The position numbers were made by a program, and so were the translations under genes. From assembly GCA_015207585.1 (NCBI GenBank), contig JADEWQ010000025.1, positions 1-58,029 of the forward strand: 58,029 nucleotides of DNA, read 5' to 3'. This DNA comes from Pleurocapsales cyanobacterium LEGE 06147 (GTDB taxonomy: Bacteria; Cyanobacteriota; Cyanobacteriia; Cyanobacteriales; Xenococcaceae). Positions 1 through 10,061 of the stretch are shown one piece after another. How positions within the stretch are numbered: the stretch's first letter is position 1; each line of letters opens with the position of its first letter. The notes under the pieces are model-generated. The model was not told the origin of the DNA. It saw only the letters and a list, made by a program, of their open reading frames with translations, and made no database searches.

Positions 1-142
1 GTCTAATAGGGAAACCAAACTTATTAGTACCGCACATTTGCCTAGTACCATGTCCTTTAGCCGAAATTAAAAGAGGTTGACTAGTTAATACTTCCAAAGT
101 TTCTAGCTTACCTACACAACCTGCGTCTATGTAAAGAATAGT
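1..142 (-). other. open reading frame fragment running off the left edge
   Basis: On the minus strand a frame stays open from a TAA at 143-145 to the window edge and reads TILYIDAGCVGKLETLEVL, then SQPLLISAKGHGT. The composition looks protein-like, but there is no start codon at its beginning and I do not recognise the family. It may be the remnant of a decayed gene, or a gene that starts internally and continues outside the window. The rest of the spacer up to 342 is AT-rich with one HIP1 site and no other visible gene. Confidence 0.25.
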
Positions 143-342
143 TTACGCGATCGCGCATTAAAAATTGTTTCTTTTTTGAACTGCCGACCTCGCTTAAATT
201 AAATTCAAGCGAGCATGCGGCAGTGCCTTGCGCACTTTGTACGGATGTATTATGGGAATTCATAGCGTAAGCTGGCTTTTTTCATATACGCAAAACACCC
301 AAACCAAAAATATTTGCAAGCAATGTTCAATTTAACTTTTAC

Positions 343-1338
343 TTATTTTTGAAAAAAAGGATTTTTGTACATAACATTTTTATTACGCAAGAAATAGTAC
401 TGTATCCGCCGATATAAAATTATGGGAAATTTGCGCAGTAAATGAATGAAAAAATAAGGATAATCGATCATTTTAATAACGGTCAGCCATAAATTTTTCT
501 GCTTAAGAGGTTCTACCACTTGATAGTAAGCAATATTTTTGCTAAAAGCCTCCAAATTTTGTGATAAAGCCTTTACTACATCTGAATTTTGTCTAACAGT
601 TTTGTCTTGAAGAAAATTAAGAGTAATTTCACGAGATTGATTTAGATAAGTTATTGGCGTTCTTTGACCAAGGGAATTTTGACGATTTCTATAAAAATAA
701 TAGGGTTTAGGTACGACCACAAAGCGAGCTTGTTCGATTAAGCATTTCAAGTAAAGGGTGAAATCCTCACCTGCTCGTAAATTTTCATCATACTTAATTC
801 CTTTGTCGAGTAGAAATTGTCGTTTGATTAAGGGTTTTGTCTGACCAAAGCTTACACCTTTTTCAGAAGGTAAATCCGTTTTGATAAAACTAACAGGATC
901 GATTAGCGTATTTGTATTTATATTTACTTCACTCTCGCGTAATAAAGTACTCCAAGGAGACTTCTCGTCGTCTCGGATTAAGTAGAGATCGTCAGCGATT
1001 AAATCTGCCCCTTCTGCTTGCGCTACTTGCAGGAGTTTTTCTAGTCGTTTGGGTGCAAACCAGTCATCCGAGTCTAAAAGAGCAATCCACGTGCCTTTTG
1101 CTTCTCTTAGAGCGCGGTTACGCGAGTAGCTTACTCCCGAGTTTTTTTGATTAATAATTACTTTAAGGCGTTCGTCAACAAATTTTTGAGCTACTTCAGC
1201 CGTAGCATCGGTAGAAGCATCGTCTACCACAATTACCTCAATGTTATGATAAGTTTGCCCTAAAACTGATTCTATGGCTTGACCAATGTAATTTGCCGTG
1301 TTGTAGGCGGGAATGATTACAGATATTTGGGGAATCAT
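343..1338 (-). CDS. family 2 glycosyltransferase
   Basis: A 331-residue GT-A fold glycosyltransferase that should transfer a sugar from a nucleotide donor to a cell-surface glycan or lipid acceptor at the cytoplasmic membrane face. The N-terminus ISVIIPAYNTANYI is the classic GT2 opening. The VVDDAS motif is at about 38-42, and the LLDSDDW block at about 87-93 carries the metal-binding aspartates. The C-terminal 60 residues are basic and aromatic with no clear transmembrane helix. It lies 63 bases downstream of the hydrolase gene on the same strand, so the two may be co-transcribed. The acceptor and donor sugars cannot be told from sequence. Confidence 0.9.
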   Translation of the reverse strand: MIPQISVIIPAYNTANYIGQAIESVLGQTYHNIEVIVVDDASTDATAEVAQKFVDERLKVIINQKNSGVSYSRNRALREAKGTWIALLDSDDWFAPKRLEKLLQVAQAEGADLIADDLYLIRDDEKSPWSTLLRESEVNINTNTLIDPVSFIKTDLPSEKGVSFGQTKPLIKRQFLLDKGIKYDENLRAGEDFTLYLKCLIEQARFVVVPKPYYFYRNRQNSLGQRTPITYLNQSREITLNFLQDKTVRQNSDVVKALSQNLEAFSKNIAYYQVVEPLKQKNLWLTVIKMIDYPYFFIHLLRKFPIILYRRIQYYFLRNKNVMYKNPFFQK

Positions 1339-1401
1339 GGCAATAATTTCTTAAGTGTAAACGCCTCAAAATTTTTACTGCAGGCGCAAGGTCTGAAAAT
1401 T

Positions 1402-3090
1402 TTAATGCTTCTCCAAAACTGAAGCTTCGATCAGAGATTTGCCCTCAAAATATTCGGGGATAGGGGCACCCATCAATTCGAGGATTGTCGCAGGCACATC
1501 GACTGCTTCACCTTCTGACAAATTTAACCCGGCAACAATTCCCGGTCCAGTAGCCATCAAAAATCCTTGACTGCTGTGACCGCCAGCACGACAATGGGTT
1601 AAAGGACCGATACGCCCCAAATCAGGGCTATCGACCACGTCAGTGATGGGCTGATTCCACAATACGACTAGATCGGAATCGGGTAATTTGGGATCGTCTT
1701 TTGTCGGAGATTGGCGCGTCCGAGCTACATGCCGAACCACAGGCTCTCCAGTTCTGCCATTTTTGAGGCGATAGAGAATATTCGTAATTTCGTCACAGAG
1801 CACATCGTACTCGTCAGGAGCGACAATACCATCCCTATCTCTGCCTTTGAGATTAATGCGAATATGACCGTTAGTAAAAGCTGGTAGGGCAAAAGCTTTC
1901 ATTTCAGGCCAGAGAGACGAATACCACATAGAAGGCATCCAAGCCATATCTAGTTCTTGCTCGATTGGAGGGTCGAGTAAGCTGTAGGGAGAAAGCAAAC
2001 CATGCTTTTTGCCTCTGAGAAACTTTTTATGAGTCCAGGTTCGCCACAATTTCTTGAGCGGATTGGGTTCGTAGATTTGACTCCAAATTTCTCCTGCCCA
2101 TGAGTTTCTGATCGGTTTAGTAATAATTGGTCCGGCAGTAGTCCCTATTTTTCCCGGTGCGAGTGCTACTTTGCCCGAAAAGCTATATCGGTAGAGCAAT
2201 TCTGGTAAAACTGCCATACTCAGCAGATCGGTGAAGTTTGCTGCCATGCCGTGAACGGAAAAGCACAATATATAGGCATCTTCAGCTACTTCTTCTAAAA
2301 TCTCTCCGATCGCTTTATCTACCTCTTTATAGGTTTCCAATACCGGATCGGGTGCGGTGCCGTTTTTAGTGAGGTGAGGATAAAGAGGATGATCCGGTTG
2401 ACTGTAATTATATAAATCGTGACCGGCTGTATGAGTTTCCCCAAAAGCCATTAAGAACAAATCCCACTTTTGCTGTCTTAGTAAGTCGCGGGCGATCTTT
2501 TTGTGACCGTCAATACTTGTTTTTAAGGCTTGCCGAATCCATTTGACATAGTTTTTATGCCACCAAAGTCCATTGTCATTGTGTAAAACTGGATTTTTAC
2601 CATATTTCTCGATGATTTTTGGAAATAGTTCGGGAGGCTCCGAATCACTGACCGTATATGGATAATGCCCTCCCCAGCCTAAAATTTGAACTCCATTAAC
2701 TTGTTCTGAAAGAGTGACTACGGGAACGTCAAAAACAGCTACTTTGTAATCTTTTCCTAAAGCATAGAAAGGGGGGAATTCTTGATAATCGTAACCACTT
2801 TTGACGATATCGCAGACAATTCCGTAGTTTTCTGGAAAATATTTAGTTGTGTCCCAATAGCCCGTTGTATGAGCGCGACAACCCGTATTAAATGTCACCC
2901 ACAATGGTTCTGTCGTAGAATATTCTGTAGATGCACCACAATAATTAACGGTGTTATCTATGCGACCGTAAATTCCTTTCTTTCTTATTTTTTGTAAATT
3001 TTTTAAATGTCCTTGGGCAATCCATTGCTCTATTAAACGTGGTTCGGCAGCGTCTAAACCAATTGCTATGACGGGTTTTTGATTAGACAT
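1402..3090 (-). CDS. alkaline phosphatase superfamily hydrolase (type I phosphodiesterase-like)
   Basis: A 562-residue protein of the alkaline phosphatase/phosphodiesterase superfamily, a two-metal hydrolase family acting on phosphate or sulfate esters. The N-terminal VIAIGLDAAEP supplies the first metal aspartate (about residue 13). A block TTEPLWVTFNTG at 59-70 corresponds to the nucleophile region. GETHTAGHD at 217-225 and AGGHSSQGF near 506 supply further metal ligands. Oddly, the usual SDHGM motif reads SVHGM at 278-282, so a normally conserved metal aspartate is a valine. No signal peptide is visible, so it is probably cytoplasmic. Its substrate is unknown; the neighbouring glycosyltransferase suggests a surface-glycan role, which is inference. 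Confidence 0.8.
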   Translation of the reverse strand: MSNQKPVIAIGLDAAEPRLIEQWIAQGHLKNLQKIRKKGIYGRIDNTVNYCGASTEYSTTEPLWVTFNTGCRAHTTGYWDTTKYFPENYGIVCDIVKSGYDYQEFPPFYALGKDYKVAVFDVPVVTLSEQVNGVQILGWGGHYPYTVSDSEPPELFPKIIEKYGKNPVLHNDNGLWWHKNYVKWIRQALKTSIDGHKKIARDLLRQQKWDLFLMAFGETHTAGHDLYNYSQPDHPLYPHLTKNGTAPDPVLETYKEVDKAIGEILEEVAEDAYILCFSVHGMAANFTDLLSMAVLPELLYRYSFSGKVALAPGKIGTTAGPIITKPIRNSWAGEIWSQIYEPNPLKKLWRTWTHKKFLRGKKHGLLSPYSLLDPPIEQELDMAWMPSMWYSSLWPEMKAFALPAFTNGHIRINLKGRDRDGIVAPDEYDVLCDEITNILYRLKNGRTGEPVVRHVARTRQSPTKDDPKLPDSDLVVLWNQPITDVVDSPDLGRIGPLTHCRAGGHSSQGFLMATGPGIVAGLNLSEGEAVDVPATILELMGAPIPEYFEGKSLIEASVLEKH

Positions 3091-3446
3091 TACTATTCAA
3101 ACTATTAACGGCTTTTTGTCGATTCAGATAAATGATACTCAAATATAGTGAATTGAGAAAATTTATAGGTAATATTAGCTACAAAAAAAGCATAATTTAT
3201 AACTGTAAAATTTAGGTAAAAATACTCTTAATTGATTAACTTGTAGTTTTTGAAAGATAAATTTTCTCCGTATCTATTCGTATCCGACACATCTGGAGCG
3301 TTGGTATTTATAATATATTTAAATTTAATTCAAGTTAATAAAACCAAACTACAAAAAAAGAGCCTCTCAACATCTTATCTTCTTGAGATTTTTACATTCA
3401 AGAAGTAACTTTACATTTCAGAAAAAATTCACTGGTAGAAAGGGCG
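3091..3446. other. AT-rich divergent intergenic region
   Basis: This 356-base spacer separates the minus-strand hydrolase from the plus-strand methyltransferase, so it should hold promoters for both. It is very AT-rich with several A and T tracts. I see no small gene and no clear operator. Confidence 0.5.
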
Positions 3447-4226
3447 ATGGTTAGCAACAACTCTAGTTTGTTAGGGGCAACGGGCAAAAAGCAGTTGTTA
3501 CAAGAATTTAAAATAGTAGCAGACCGCGAGACACCTCCTGCCTCAAGCTTACGGGGACTTAAATACAGTTTTAGTCAGTGGTTGTGCTTAAATGGCACGA
3601 GCCTTATGCAACGTTTGGGTTATAACCAAAAAAAAATATTGGCTATGACCAATAAGCTAGCTAATAAGCCGATAATCCTCAATATTGGTTGCCTAGAACA
3701 AGTAAACAATAACTATGTAAATGCCGATATGGTGCCGTTCGGTGGTATTCGCAGCTTTTTCAATTTTATATTGGGGAAAACTAAGCTAAATTACGATCTC
3801 TTGATAAATATCGCTTTTTACGACCAATATTTACTTGAATTTGCCGATGGTATCATATTATCTCATGTTTTAGAACATATTCATCCTCTGTTGGCAATTA
3901 CGGCGTTAAAAAATTGCTTTGCTTATCTAAAACAAGAAAGAGCTATACGAATTAGCGTTCCTTATTTAGGTCGTTTCGAGCAGCCTGATTTTCCAATTAA
4001 TTTCCCAGACTGTCAAATTCATAACTGCATGTTAGCCAAGAACAATGTTATCTATGGCTACGGTCACCAATTTATGTACGATGCCGAGTTATTGAACCTT
4101 TTGATGGAAGAAGCAGGTTTTAGCGAAGTAAAGGAAGTTGCCTTTGGAGAAGGCTTGTTAGGAGAAACAGATCCTCCAGAACGTAAGCCAAGATCGATTT
4201 ACTTGACAGGAATTAAAAAAACGTGA
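3447..4226 (+). CDS. SAM-dependent methyltransferase-like protein
   Basis: A 259-residue protein with a class I methyltransferase layout resembling the predicted SAM methyltransferases of the COG4627 type. LNIGC near residue 79 stands where the SAM-binding glycine loop is expected, followed by NADMVPFGGIRSF. The block ILSHVLEHI at about 138-146 and the strand IRISVPYLGRF match the post-motif segments of these enzymes. The glycine loop is less canonical than in well-studied enzymes, so catalysis is not assured. The start follows AAAGGGCG as a weak ribosome site. It faces the M3 peptidase gene across a hairpin-bearing spacer. Similar proteins often sit in polysaccharide loci, but the substrate is unknown. 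Confidence 0.7.
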   Translation: MVSNNSSLLGATGKKQLLQEFKIVADRETPPASSLRGLKYSFSQWLCLNGTSLMQRLGYNQKKILAMTNKLANKPIILNIGCLEQVNNNYVNADMVPFGGIRSFFNFILGKTKLNYDLLINIAFYDQYLLEFADGIILSHVLEHIHPLLAITALKNCFAYLKQERAIRISVPYLGRFEQPDFPINFPDCQIHNCMLAKNNVIYGYGHQFMYDAELLNLLMEEAGFSEVKEVAFGEGLLGETDPPERKPRSIYLTGIKKT

Positions 4227-4332
4227 GTTCGATAAAATACAGGAAAAAGTAGGAGCGGTGAGGTTCGCTTGCTCCGAGACCCTGCCGCTGTGCGTAGTGG
4301 GGCGGGTAGAAAACCGCGCGCGCACTCTCTTT

Positions 4333-4354
4333 GCACTGCCGCCTACGGCAGTGC
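4333..4354. terminator. perfect hairpin between convergent genes
   Basis: GCACTGCCG, a CCTA loop and CGGCAGTGC form a perfect 9-bp stem between the convergent methyltransferase and M3 peptidase genes. There is no clean U-tract on either strand. It may therefore be a bidirectional stop or a repeat end (the following bases read CCCCTAC, as in other palindromes here) rather than a standard factor-independent terminator. Confidence 0.45.
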
Positions 4355-4390
4355 CCCTACATCGCAAACTGCCCGTACAGGAAAATGAAA

Positions 4391-6475
4391 CTAGATAGTA
4401 GCTAGTAAACCGCTATGTTTTAGCAACGGTTCTGTTTGTGGTTCTCTACCACGGAAAGCTTGAAAGACCTCCATCGGATGCAGACTACCACCCAAAGCTA
4501 AAACTGTATCGCGAAAGCGTTTACCCACAGAGGCGATCGCATTCTCATCTTCCAAACCTACTTCTTCAAATGCCGCAAAGGCATCGGCACTTAAGACTTC
4601 TGCCCATTTGTAACTATAATATCCAGCAGCGTAGCCGCCAGCGAAGATATGACCGAAAGAACATAAAAAATTATCTTCGGGCAAAGGTGGCATAACAGTA
4701 GTAGTTTTGGCAACGCGATCGCGCAGTTGGTTGGCTGTTTCACCTGTTCCCAGTTGATAGCGGTGATGCAATTCAATATCTACTAAACCGAAGTGCAACT
4801 GCCGCAACATCGCCGAACCACTCATGTAATTTTTGGCAGCTACAAGTTTTTGATAATATTCTTCCGGCAAAGTTTCTCCAGTTTCATAGTGCTTCGCCAT
4901 ACCAAAGAGGGTAGCGCGATCGTAACACCAGTTTTCCATAAACTGACTGGGCAATTCTACAGCATCCCATTCAACATTGTTAATACCAGATGCTCCCGCA
5001 TAATCTACCTGGGTCAACATATGTTGCAGTCCGTGACCGAATTCGTGGAAGAGAGTAGTTACTTCTGTAAAAGTCATCAAACTGGGTTTGCTATCTACTG
5101 GGGGAGTTTGATTACAGACTAGATAAGCAACGGGTAAACGAGTAGTAGTTTTTCCTTCGAGAATCATTTTTGCCCGTCCGATGCAATCATCCATCCAAGC
5201 ACCGCCTCGTTTTTCGGCAGGACGAGAATAAGGATCGAGATAAAAATGAGCAATTACTTCTCCCTTCTCATCTGCTACTTGAAAGTAACGAACATCTTCA
5301 TGCCAGATTGGGGCTTGACCGTCTGCAGGAGTAATAGATACGCCGAAGAGCCGTTTAGCTAGAGCGAATAAGCCTTCTAAGACTTGGGGTAAAGGGAAAT
5401 AGGGGCGCAGTTCTTCTTCTTTTAAGTCAAATTTAGCTTCCCGTTGTTTTTCCGCCCAGTAACTTACATCCCAGTGTTTGAGGTCGTCTTCTCCAGCAAA
5501 AGCTTTCAACTCTTCTAGTTCTTGGACAGCAGCATCGTAACTGGCTAGGCGTAATTCTTCCGATAATTTTTCTACTGCGCTAACACTCGGTGCCATTTTT
5601 TTGGCTAAACTTAGTTCTGCATAAGTATTAAAACCTAAAATTTGTGCTTTTTCTTTGCGTAGTTCCAAAATGCGTTCGATTAGGGGTTTATTATCTAGCT
5701 CGCCACTAGAAGCACGAGTGATAAAAGCTTTGTAGAGTTTTTCCCGTAACTCTCTGTTCGTAGCATATTTCATGAAGGGAATATAGCTGGGATAATCGAG
5801 GGTAACGATCCAAGGTCCCTTTTCGGGAGTAGCACTTTCTTCTCCCTCTGCGCGAGCGGTTTGAGCGGCTAAACTTAATGCACTTTCTGGCAAACCGTCT
5901 ACTTCCTCTTTTTCTGTTAGTTTCAGTTTAAAAGCCTTGGTGGCATCGAGGACATTGTTAGAAAATTTGGTCGCCAGTTCTGCCAATTCTAATTGAATTT
6001 GATTGAAGCGTTCTTTTACTTCTCCTTCTAAACCTACACCGGAGAGTTCAAAATCGCGTATAGCAGACTCGATAATCCGTTGTTGTGCTGATTCTAGATT
6101 ATGCCACTCGTTACTATTTCTTAAGGCTTTAAAAGCTTCGTAGAGAGGCTTGCTCTGACTGAGTTGATTGTAAAACTTAACTACTTCTGGCTGTATTTTT
6201 TCGTATGCTTCACGAAGTTCGGGGCTGTTTTTAACTCCCATCAAATGTCCGACAATTCCCCAACTCCAGCTCAATCTTTCTTCTATTGCTGTTAGAGGTT
6301 CGACCAAGCCACTCCAGGTAGGAGTTACCTTAGCTTCTAATTTAGCTAGTTCCTCCTCTACTTCCTTAAGCAGTTGCGTCATTGCTGGAACTACATGTTC
6401 GGGCTTAATTTTTTCGAAGGGAGGAAGTCCTTTACCCATTAATAAGGGGTTATCTGTAATTGTTGCGTCGGTCAT
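4391..6475 (-). CDS. prlC: M3 family oligopeptidase (oligopeptidase A type)
   Basis: A 694-residue zinc metallopeptidase of the M3 family, close in length to oligopeptidase A. These cytosolic enzymes degrade short peptides, including cleaved signal peptides. The zinc motif HEFGH is at about 474-478, followed by a downstream glutamate in WDAVELPSQFMENW, which fits the third zinc ligand. The helical N-terminal half that caps the M3 active site is present in full length. It is convergent with the methyltransferase gene. No signal peptide is seen. The symbol prlC (also opdA) is assigned by family; thimet-type relatives are a less likely alternative. Confidence 0.93.
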   Translation of the reverse strand: MTDATITDNPLLMGKGLPPFEKIKPEHVVPAMTQLLKEVEEELAKLEAKVTPTWSGLVEPLTAIEERLSWSWGIVGHLMGVKNSPELREAYEKIQPEVVKFYNQLSQSKPLYEAFKALRNSNEWHNLESAQQRIIESAIRDFELSGVGLEGEVKERFNQIQLELAELATKFSNNVLDATKAFKLKLTEKEEVDGLPESALSLAAQTARAEGEESATPEKGPWIVTLDYPSYIPFMKYATNRELREKLYKAFITRASSGELDNKPLIERILELRKEKAQILGFNTYAELSLAKKMAPSVSAVEKLSEELRLASYDAAVQELEELKAFAGEDDLKHWDVSYWAEKQREAKFDLKEEELRPYFPLPQVLEGLFALAKRLFGVSITPADGQAPIWHEDVRYFQVADEKGEVIAHFYLDPYSRPAEKRGGAWMDDCIGRAKMILEGKTTTRLPVAYLVCNQTPPVDSKPSLMTFTEVTTLFHEFGHGLQHMLTQVDYAGASGINNVEWDAVELPSQFMENWCYDRATLFGMAKHYETGETLPEEYYQKLVAAKNYMSGSAMLRQLHFGLVDIELHHRYQLGTGETANQLRDRVAKTTTVMPPLPEDNFLCSFGHIFAGGYAAGYYSYKWAEVLSADAFAAFEEVGLEDENAIASVGKRFRDTVLALGGSLHPMEVFQAFRGREPQTEPLLKHSGLLATI

Positions 6476-7125
6476 ATTTTAAGTAATTTAAGTATATACG
6501 GAGCCTTTCTTTACCGTAGCGCGATTGAAGAGAATACAACAGCTAAAAAATTGTTGGGATAACCGAAAAGAAAATGAGATCGAAAGCTTTAGAAGTTCCA
6601 GCTGACCAAAACGATTCAAAATTCAAAATTGATTAGTTTTAAGGATACAAGCTTTTTCCTTAACTTTGTTACACTGACTAAAAGTCTGGGTTGAAACCTC
6701 TCTTGACGCGGCTTCTCTTGGTTTGTGTATGACTAAAGCTCGATTGGTTTGCTCAAAGTTGCGAATCTCGAGATCGACCCAGCAGCCAAATCTATAGTCG
6801 CGATAAAACCAATTATGGCAAAAATTCTAGCGATTATACGCATTTAAAGCCATCTTTATATAATTACAACTGTTTTCTCTCTGCGGCTAGAAAACAGTGC
6901 CTCAATCTTTTCAAAGTTCTCACACGGCTTCGGACGAGCGGATTTCTATCTTTATCCTAAATTTTCTGCCTAGGCAGTTACAAAAAATCCTTGAAAACAA
7001 AATTTACAAAAATTTATATCTATTGATAGAAATTTCCTTTTTTAGTAACTTTATTTGTTATAGTTTTTATACTTTTGTGAAAAAATTAACATAAAAAATT
7101 ATTTTTTAAAAATTTATTAACCAGA
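6476..7125. other. 650-base divergent spacer with possible degenerate small gene
   Basis: This AT-rich spacer lies between two divergent genes. On the minus strand a 36-codon frame (6733-6843, MRIIARIFAIIGFIATIDLAA at its start) looks like a signal peptide. A second minus-strand frame, open from 6826 to 6623 without a start codon, has protein-like composition (HNWFYRDYRFGCWVDLEIR). Together they could be a frameshifted small secreted protein or chance. The stretch 6897-7094 is a low-complexity plus-strand frame and is unlikely to be coding. Confidence 0.25.
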
Positions 7126-8514
7126 ATGGGCAACTGCTCGAACCAAGGCAAATTAAGTCTGGCTACGCAAATAGCTTATGGAGCGGCGGATCTCGGTCCT
7201 TCGATGGCTGGCAACATGCTAGTCGTTTTCTTTTTCTTTTTCCTAACTACCGTCGCTGGATTACCCGCTAATTTAGCGGGCATCATTTTATTGTTTAGTA
7301 ATGGTTGGAGTGCAATTAGTACTTTAATTGTAGGAGCTTTAAGCGATCGCACGGTTTGCCGTTGGGGTAGGAGAAGGGTTTGGATGCTCTCTAGCGCGCC
7401 AATTTTAGGGATTAGCTTCTTTCTGCTGTGGTGGATTCCTCCTAGCCATGAATGGTTGAGATTTGGCTACTATTTGGCGATCGCTGTTCTATTTCAAACT
7501 GCGGCTAGTGCTTTTGCAGTACCATACGGTGCGTTAGTAACGGACTTGAGCGACGATCACCACGAACATATTCGCCTTAACAGTATGCGCTTTGGCTTTT
7601 CTCTAGTTGGTTGTATCGGCTCGTTGCTGTTAGCTCGCTTGTTGACTCATTGGGTATACAACCCCAAACAACAACTCTTGGAACTTGGGTCAATCTGCGC
7701 GCTAATTACCGTAGTGTCGATTCTTTCTTGTTGTTGGCAAATTAAAGAACGTCCAGCTCAAGCGATCGTGGACTGTAAAGCTGACTGGCGCGAAATAAAA
7801 ACTATACTTCGCAATCAACCGCTGTTGATGCTGGTGGGAATTTATTCTCTCTCGTGGTTGGCAGTACAGATTACTCCTGCTATCTTACCTTACTTCGTTA
7901 CCAATTGTCTGAAACTTGACTCTATCGAAGTTACTCAGGTTGTTTTACTCATGCAAGGAACGGCTTTAATAGCTTTATTTGCCTGGGAACCTTTGAGTAA
8001 ACAAATTGGTAAAAAAAGAGTTTACTGGCTGGGTAGTAGTTTGTGGATTGCAGCCGAAATTGGTCTATTTCAGCTCAAAGCAGGACAATGTAATTTAATG
8101 TATGCTCTAGCAACGATCGCTGGCTTAGGTATGTCCACTATTTACTTTATTCCAGTTTCTATGTTGCCAGAGGTAATCGACTGGGATGAACTAACCACTG
8201 GCAAAAGAAGAGAAGGTTTATTCTACAGTATTTTAATGTTTATTTATCAAATTTCTTTGGCGTTGGGACTGTTTTTTGTCGGACAGTGGTTAGATATATG
8301 TGGCTTTCAAGAAGCAATACCAGGACCAATTCAATTAATACAACCCCATTCTGCTCTAGTCGCCATCCGACAAGCGATTGTAATTTTACCTACAGTCGCT
8401 CTATCGGTTAGTGTAGTTTTGATTTACTTTTACCCAATTAATCACAAAGTGCATCAAGATACAGTTATCAAACTACAAAAACGTCGTCTGGCAACTTCTA
8501 CTTCTATCAATTAA
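7126..8514 (+). CDS. MFS transporter of the glycoside-pentoside-hexuronide cation symporter group
   Basis: A 462-residue inner-membrane transporter with about twelve hydrophobic segments. GAADLGPSMAGNMLVVFFFFFLT near the N-terminus, the loop DRTVCRWGRRRVWML at about 73-87 and VPYGALVTDLSDDHHERI-like text near 135 are hallmarks of the GPH symporter group, which moves sugars or related solutes with Na+ or H+. A second-half motif, LPEVIDWDELTTGKRREGLFY, matches the conserved cytoplasmic loop of this family. No Shine-Dalgarno sequence is obvious upstream of the ATG; the region is AT-rich. The substrate is unknown, and cyanobacterial members are mostly uncharacterised. Confidence 0.88.
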   Translation: MGNCSNQGKLSLATQIAYGAADLGPSMAGNMLVVFFFFFLTTVAGLPANLAGIILLFSNGWSAISTLIVGALSDRTVCRWGRRRVWMLSSAPILGISFFLLWWIPPSHEWLRFGYYLAIAVLFQTAASAFAVPYGALVTDLSDDHHEHIRLNSMRFGFSLVGCIGSLLLARLLTHWVYNPKQQLLELGSICALITVVSILSCCWQIKERPAQAIVDCKADWREIKTILRNQPLLMLVGIYSLSWLAVQITPAILPYFVTNCLKLDSIEVTQVVLLMQGTALIALFAWEPLSKQIGKKRVYWLGSSLWIAAEIGLFQLKAGQCNLMYALATIAGLGMSTIYFIPVSMLPEVIDWDELTTGKRREGLFYSILMFIYQISLALGLFFVGQWLDICGFQEAIPGPIQLIQPHSALVAIRQAIVILPTVALSVSVVLIYFYPINHKVHQDTVIKLQKRRLATSTSIN

Positions 8515-8633
8515 ACAATAGCTACTAGCAGCAATTCGCCCGTAGATTTAACTAATATAAATTGAACGGGAATTTGAACTCAAACCCGCTAAAAGCGTAT
8601 AGAGCTAAAAGTTAAAAGCTTGGTTAAAAAGTA

Positions 8634-10061
8634 CTAACCCTTTTGCTGTTTGTAGAGTTCCTTAAACTTTCTCTGCTGAACTTTGTGGTCTACTATGGGT
8701 TGAGGATAACCACAGCGATCGCGTTCGTCTTGGGGAATTTTTCCGGTTACTAAATATTCTGTATCGATCGAACTCAATTCTGGTAGCCAATGGCGAATAT
8801 ATTCCCCTTCGGGATCGCATTTTTGAGCTTGGGAAGCAGGATTAAAAATACGTAGAGGTTTAGGGTCCATGCCACTAGAAGCACTCCACTGCCAACCGCC
8901 ATTATTAGCAGACAGATCCCCATCGTAGAGTTTTTGCATAAAATACTTTTCTCCCCAACGCCAATCAATAATTAAATCTTTGGTGAGGAAGCTAGCGACA
9001 ATCATGCGACAGCGGTTGTGCATCCAGCCGATTTCATTTAATTGCCGCATGGCAGCATCGACGATAGGATAACCCGTTTTTCCCTCGCACCAAGCTTGGA
9101 AATATTCTTGGTTGTTTTCCCAAGGAAAATCTTTAAATTCATCCCGATAAGGACCTTCTGCTAGTTCGGGAAAAAAATACATACAATGTTGATAAAATTC
9201 TCGCCAAGCTAACTCTTGTTGCCAAGCTCGAATATTTGCTCTGGTTTCATCGCTGCGACTGTTGTGATAGGCTTCTGCCGCCGCCTGCCAAACAGTACGA
9301 ATACCAATCGCCCCAAATTTTAAGGCTGCACTCAGTCGGGATGTTCCATCGACTGACGGAAAATCGCGCTGTTCTTTATATTCATAAATAGTGCGATCGC
9401 CAAATTCTTCTAGTCTATCTCGTGCTGCTGCTTCTCCCGGTTCGAGAAGTAAAAAATTGTCCCACTGGTAGCCTAAATCTTTAGCTGTTGGTAAAGCGAT
9501 CGCCCCTGCATCTTTAGCTATAGTAATTTTTTCTTTGGTTAAACCTTCAAAATTGTCTAAAGTTCCTAAGGCAGATTGTTTTTTTTGTTCGCTCCAATTG
9601 CGCCAAAAAGGAGTAAAAACTTGATAGATTTCGTCCGATTTGGTGAGAATTTTTCCTGGAGGATGTAATAACTGATCCCAAGAATTAGCAACAACAATAC
9701 CCTTTTCTTTTAGTACATCCTTGCAGGCGCGATCGCGCTGTTTGGCATAAGGTTCTACATCCCAGTTCCAGAATACGGCTTTGGCTTTGAGTGCTTCTGC
9801 TAATTGGGGAATTGCCTGAGAAGGTTCGCCTTTGAGAATTAACAATTGAGAGCCAACTTCTTGATATTTTTGCTGCAACTTCTCTAAACAGCCAATCATG
9901 TAGGTAACTCTTGCGGGGGCAACGTCATCTTTATCTAAAATATTTGGATCGAGACAGAATACTCCTATTACCTTAGAACTTCTTTGACGCGCAGCTGCCA
10001 GTCCTACGTTATCGGCAATGCGTAAATCGCGGCGATGCCAAAACAAAATTAGATCGGACAT
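8634..10061 (-). CDS. phr: deoxyribodipyrimidine photolyase
   Basis: A 475-residue cryptochrome/photolyase protein that should repair cyclobutane pyrimidine dimers with blue light using FADH-. The N-terminal [13 protein letters not shown] starts the antenna-binding Rossmann domain (about 1-135). The C-terminal helical FAD domain includes [28 protein letters not shown] and [15 protein letters not shown], then WRWGEKYF and the [10 protein letters not shown] block typical of class I CPD photolyases. Length and motifs fit the cyanobacterial 8-HDF-type enzyme; a cryptochrome role is less likely. It is divergent from the Crp/Fnr regulator across about 180 bases. Confidence 0.93.
   Translation of the reverse strand: MSDLILFWHRRDLRIADNVGLAAARQRSSKVIGVFCLDPNILDKDDVAPARVTYMIGCLEKLQQKYQEVGSQLLILKGEPSQAIPQLAEALKAKAVFWNWDVEPYAKQRDRACKDVLKEKGIVVANSWDQLLHPPGKILTKSDEIYQVFTPFWRNWSEQKKQSALGTLDNFEGLTKEKITIAKDAGAIALPTAKDLGYQWDNFLLLEPGEAAARDRLEEFGDRTIYEYKEQRDFPSVDGTSRLSAALKFGAIGIRTVWQAAAEAYHNSRSDETRANIRAWQQELAWREFYQHCMYFFPELAEGPYRDEFKDFPWENNQEYFQAWCEGKTGYPIVDAAMRQLNEIGWMHNRCRMIVASFLTKDLIIDWRWGEKYFMQKLYDGDLSANNGGWQWSASSGMDPKPLRIFNPASQAQKCDPEGEYIRHWLPELSSIDTEYLVTGKIPQDERDRCGYPQPIVDHKVQQRKFKELYKQQKG

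Noticed and set aside
4158-4367. A 69-codon minus-strand frame across the 3' end of the methyltransferase
   Set aside because: Composition is arginine- and serine-rich from the hairpin/repeat region and it overlaps a real gene; no family features.
6897-7094. A 65-codon plus-strand frame before the GPH transporter
   Set aside because: It is low-complexity AT-rich text with phenylalanine/isoleucine/lysine bias and no ribosome site; it looks like leader DNA.
8556-8600. A stretch resembling a tRNA T-arm (GAACTCAAACCCGC)
   Set aside because: No matching anticodon or acceptor stem can be folded around it.
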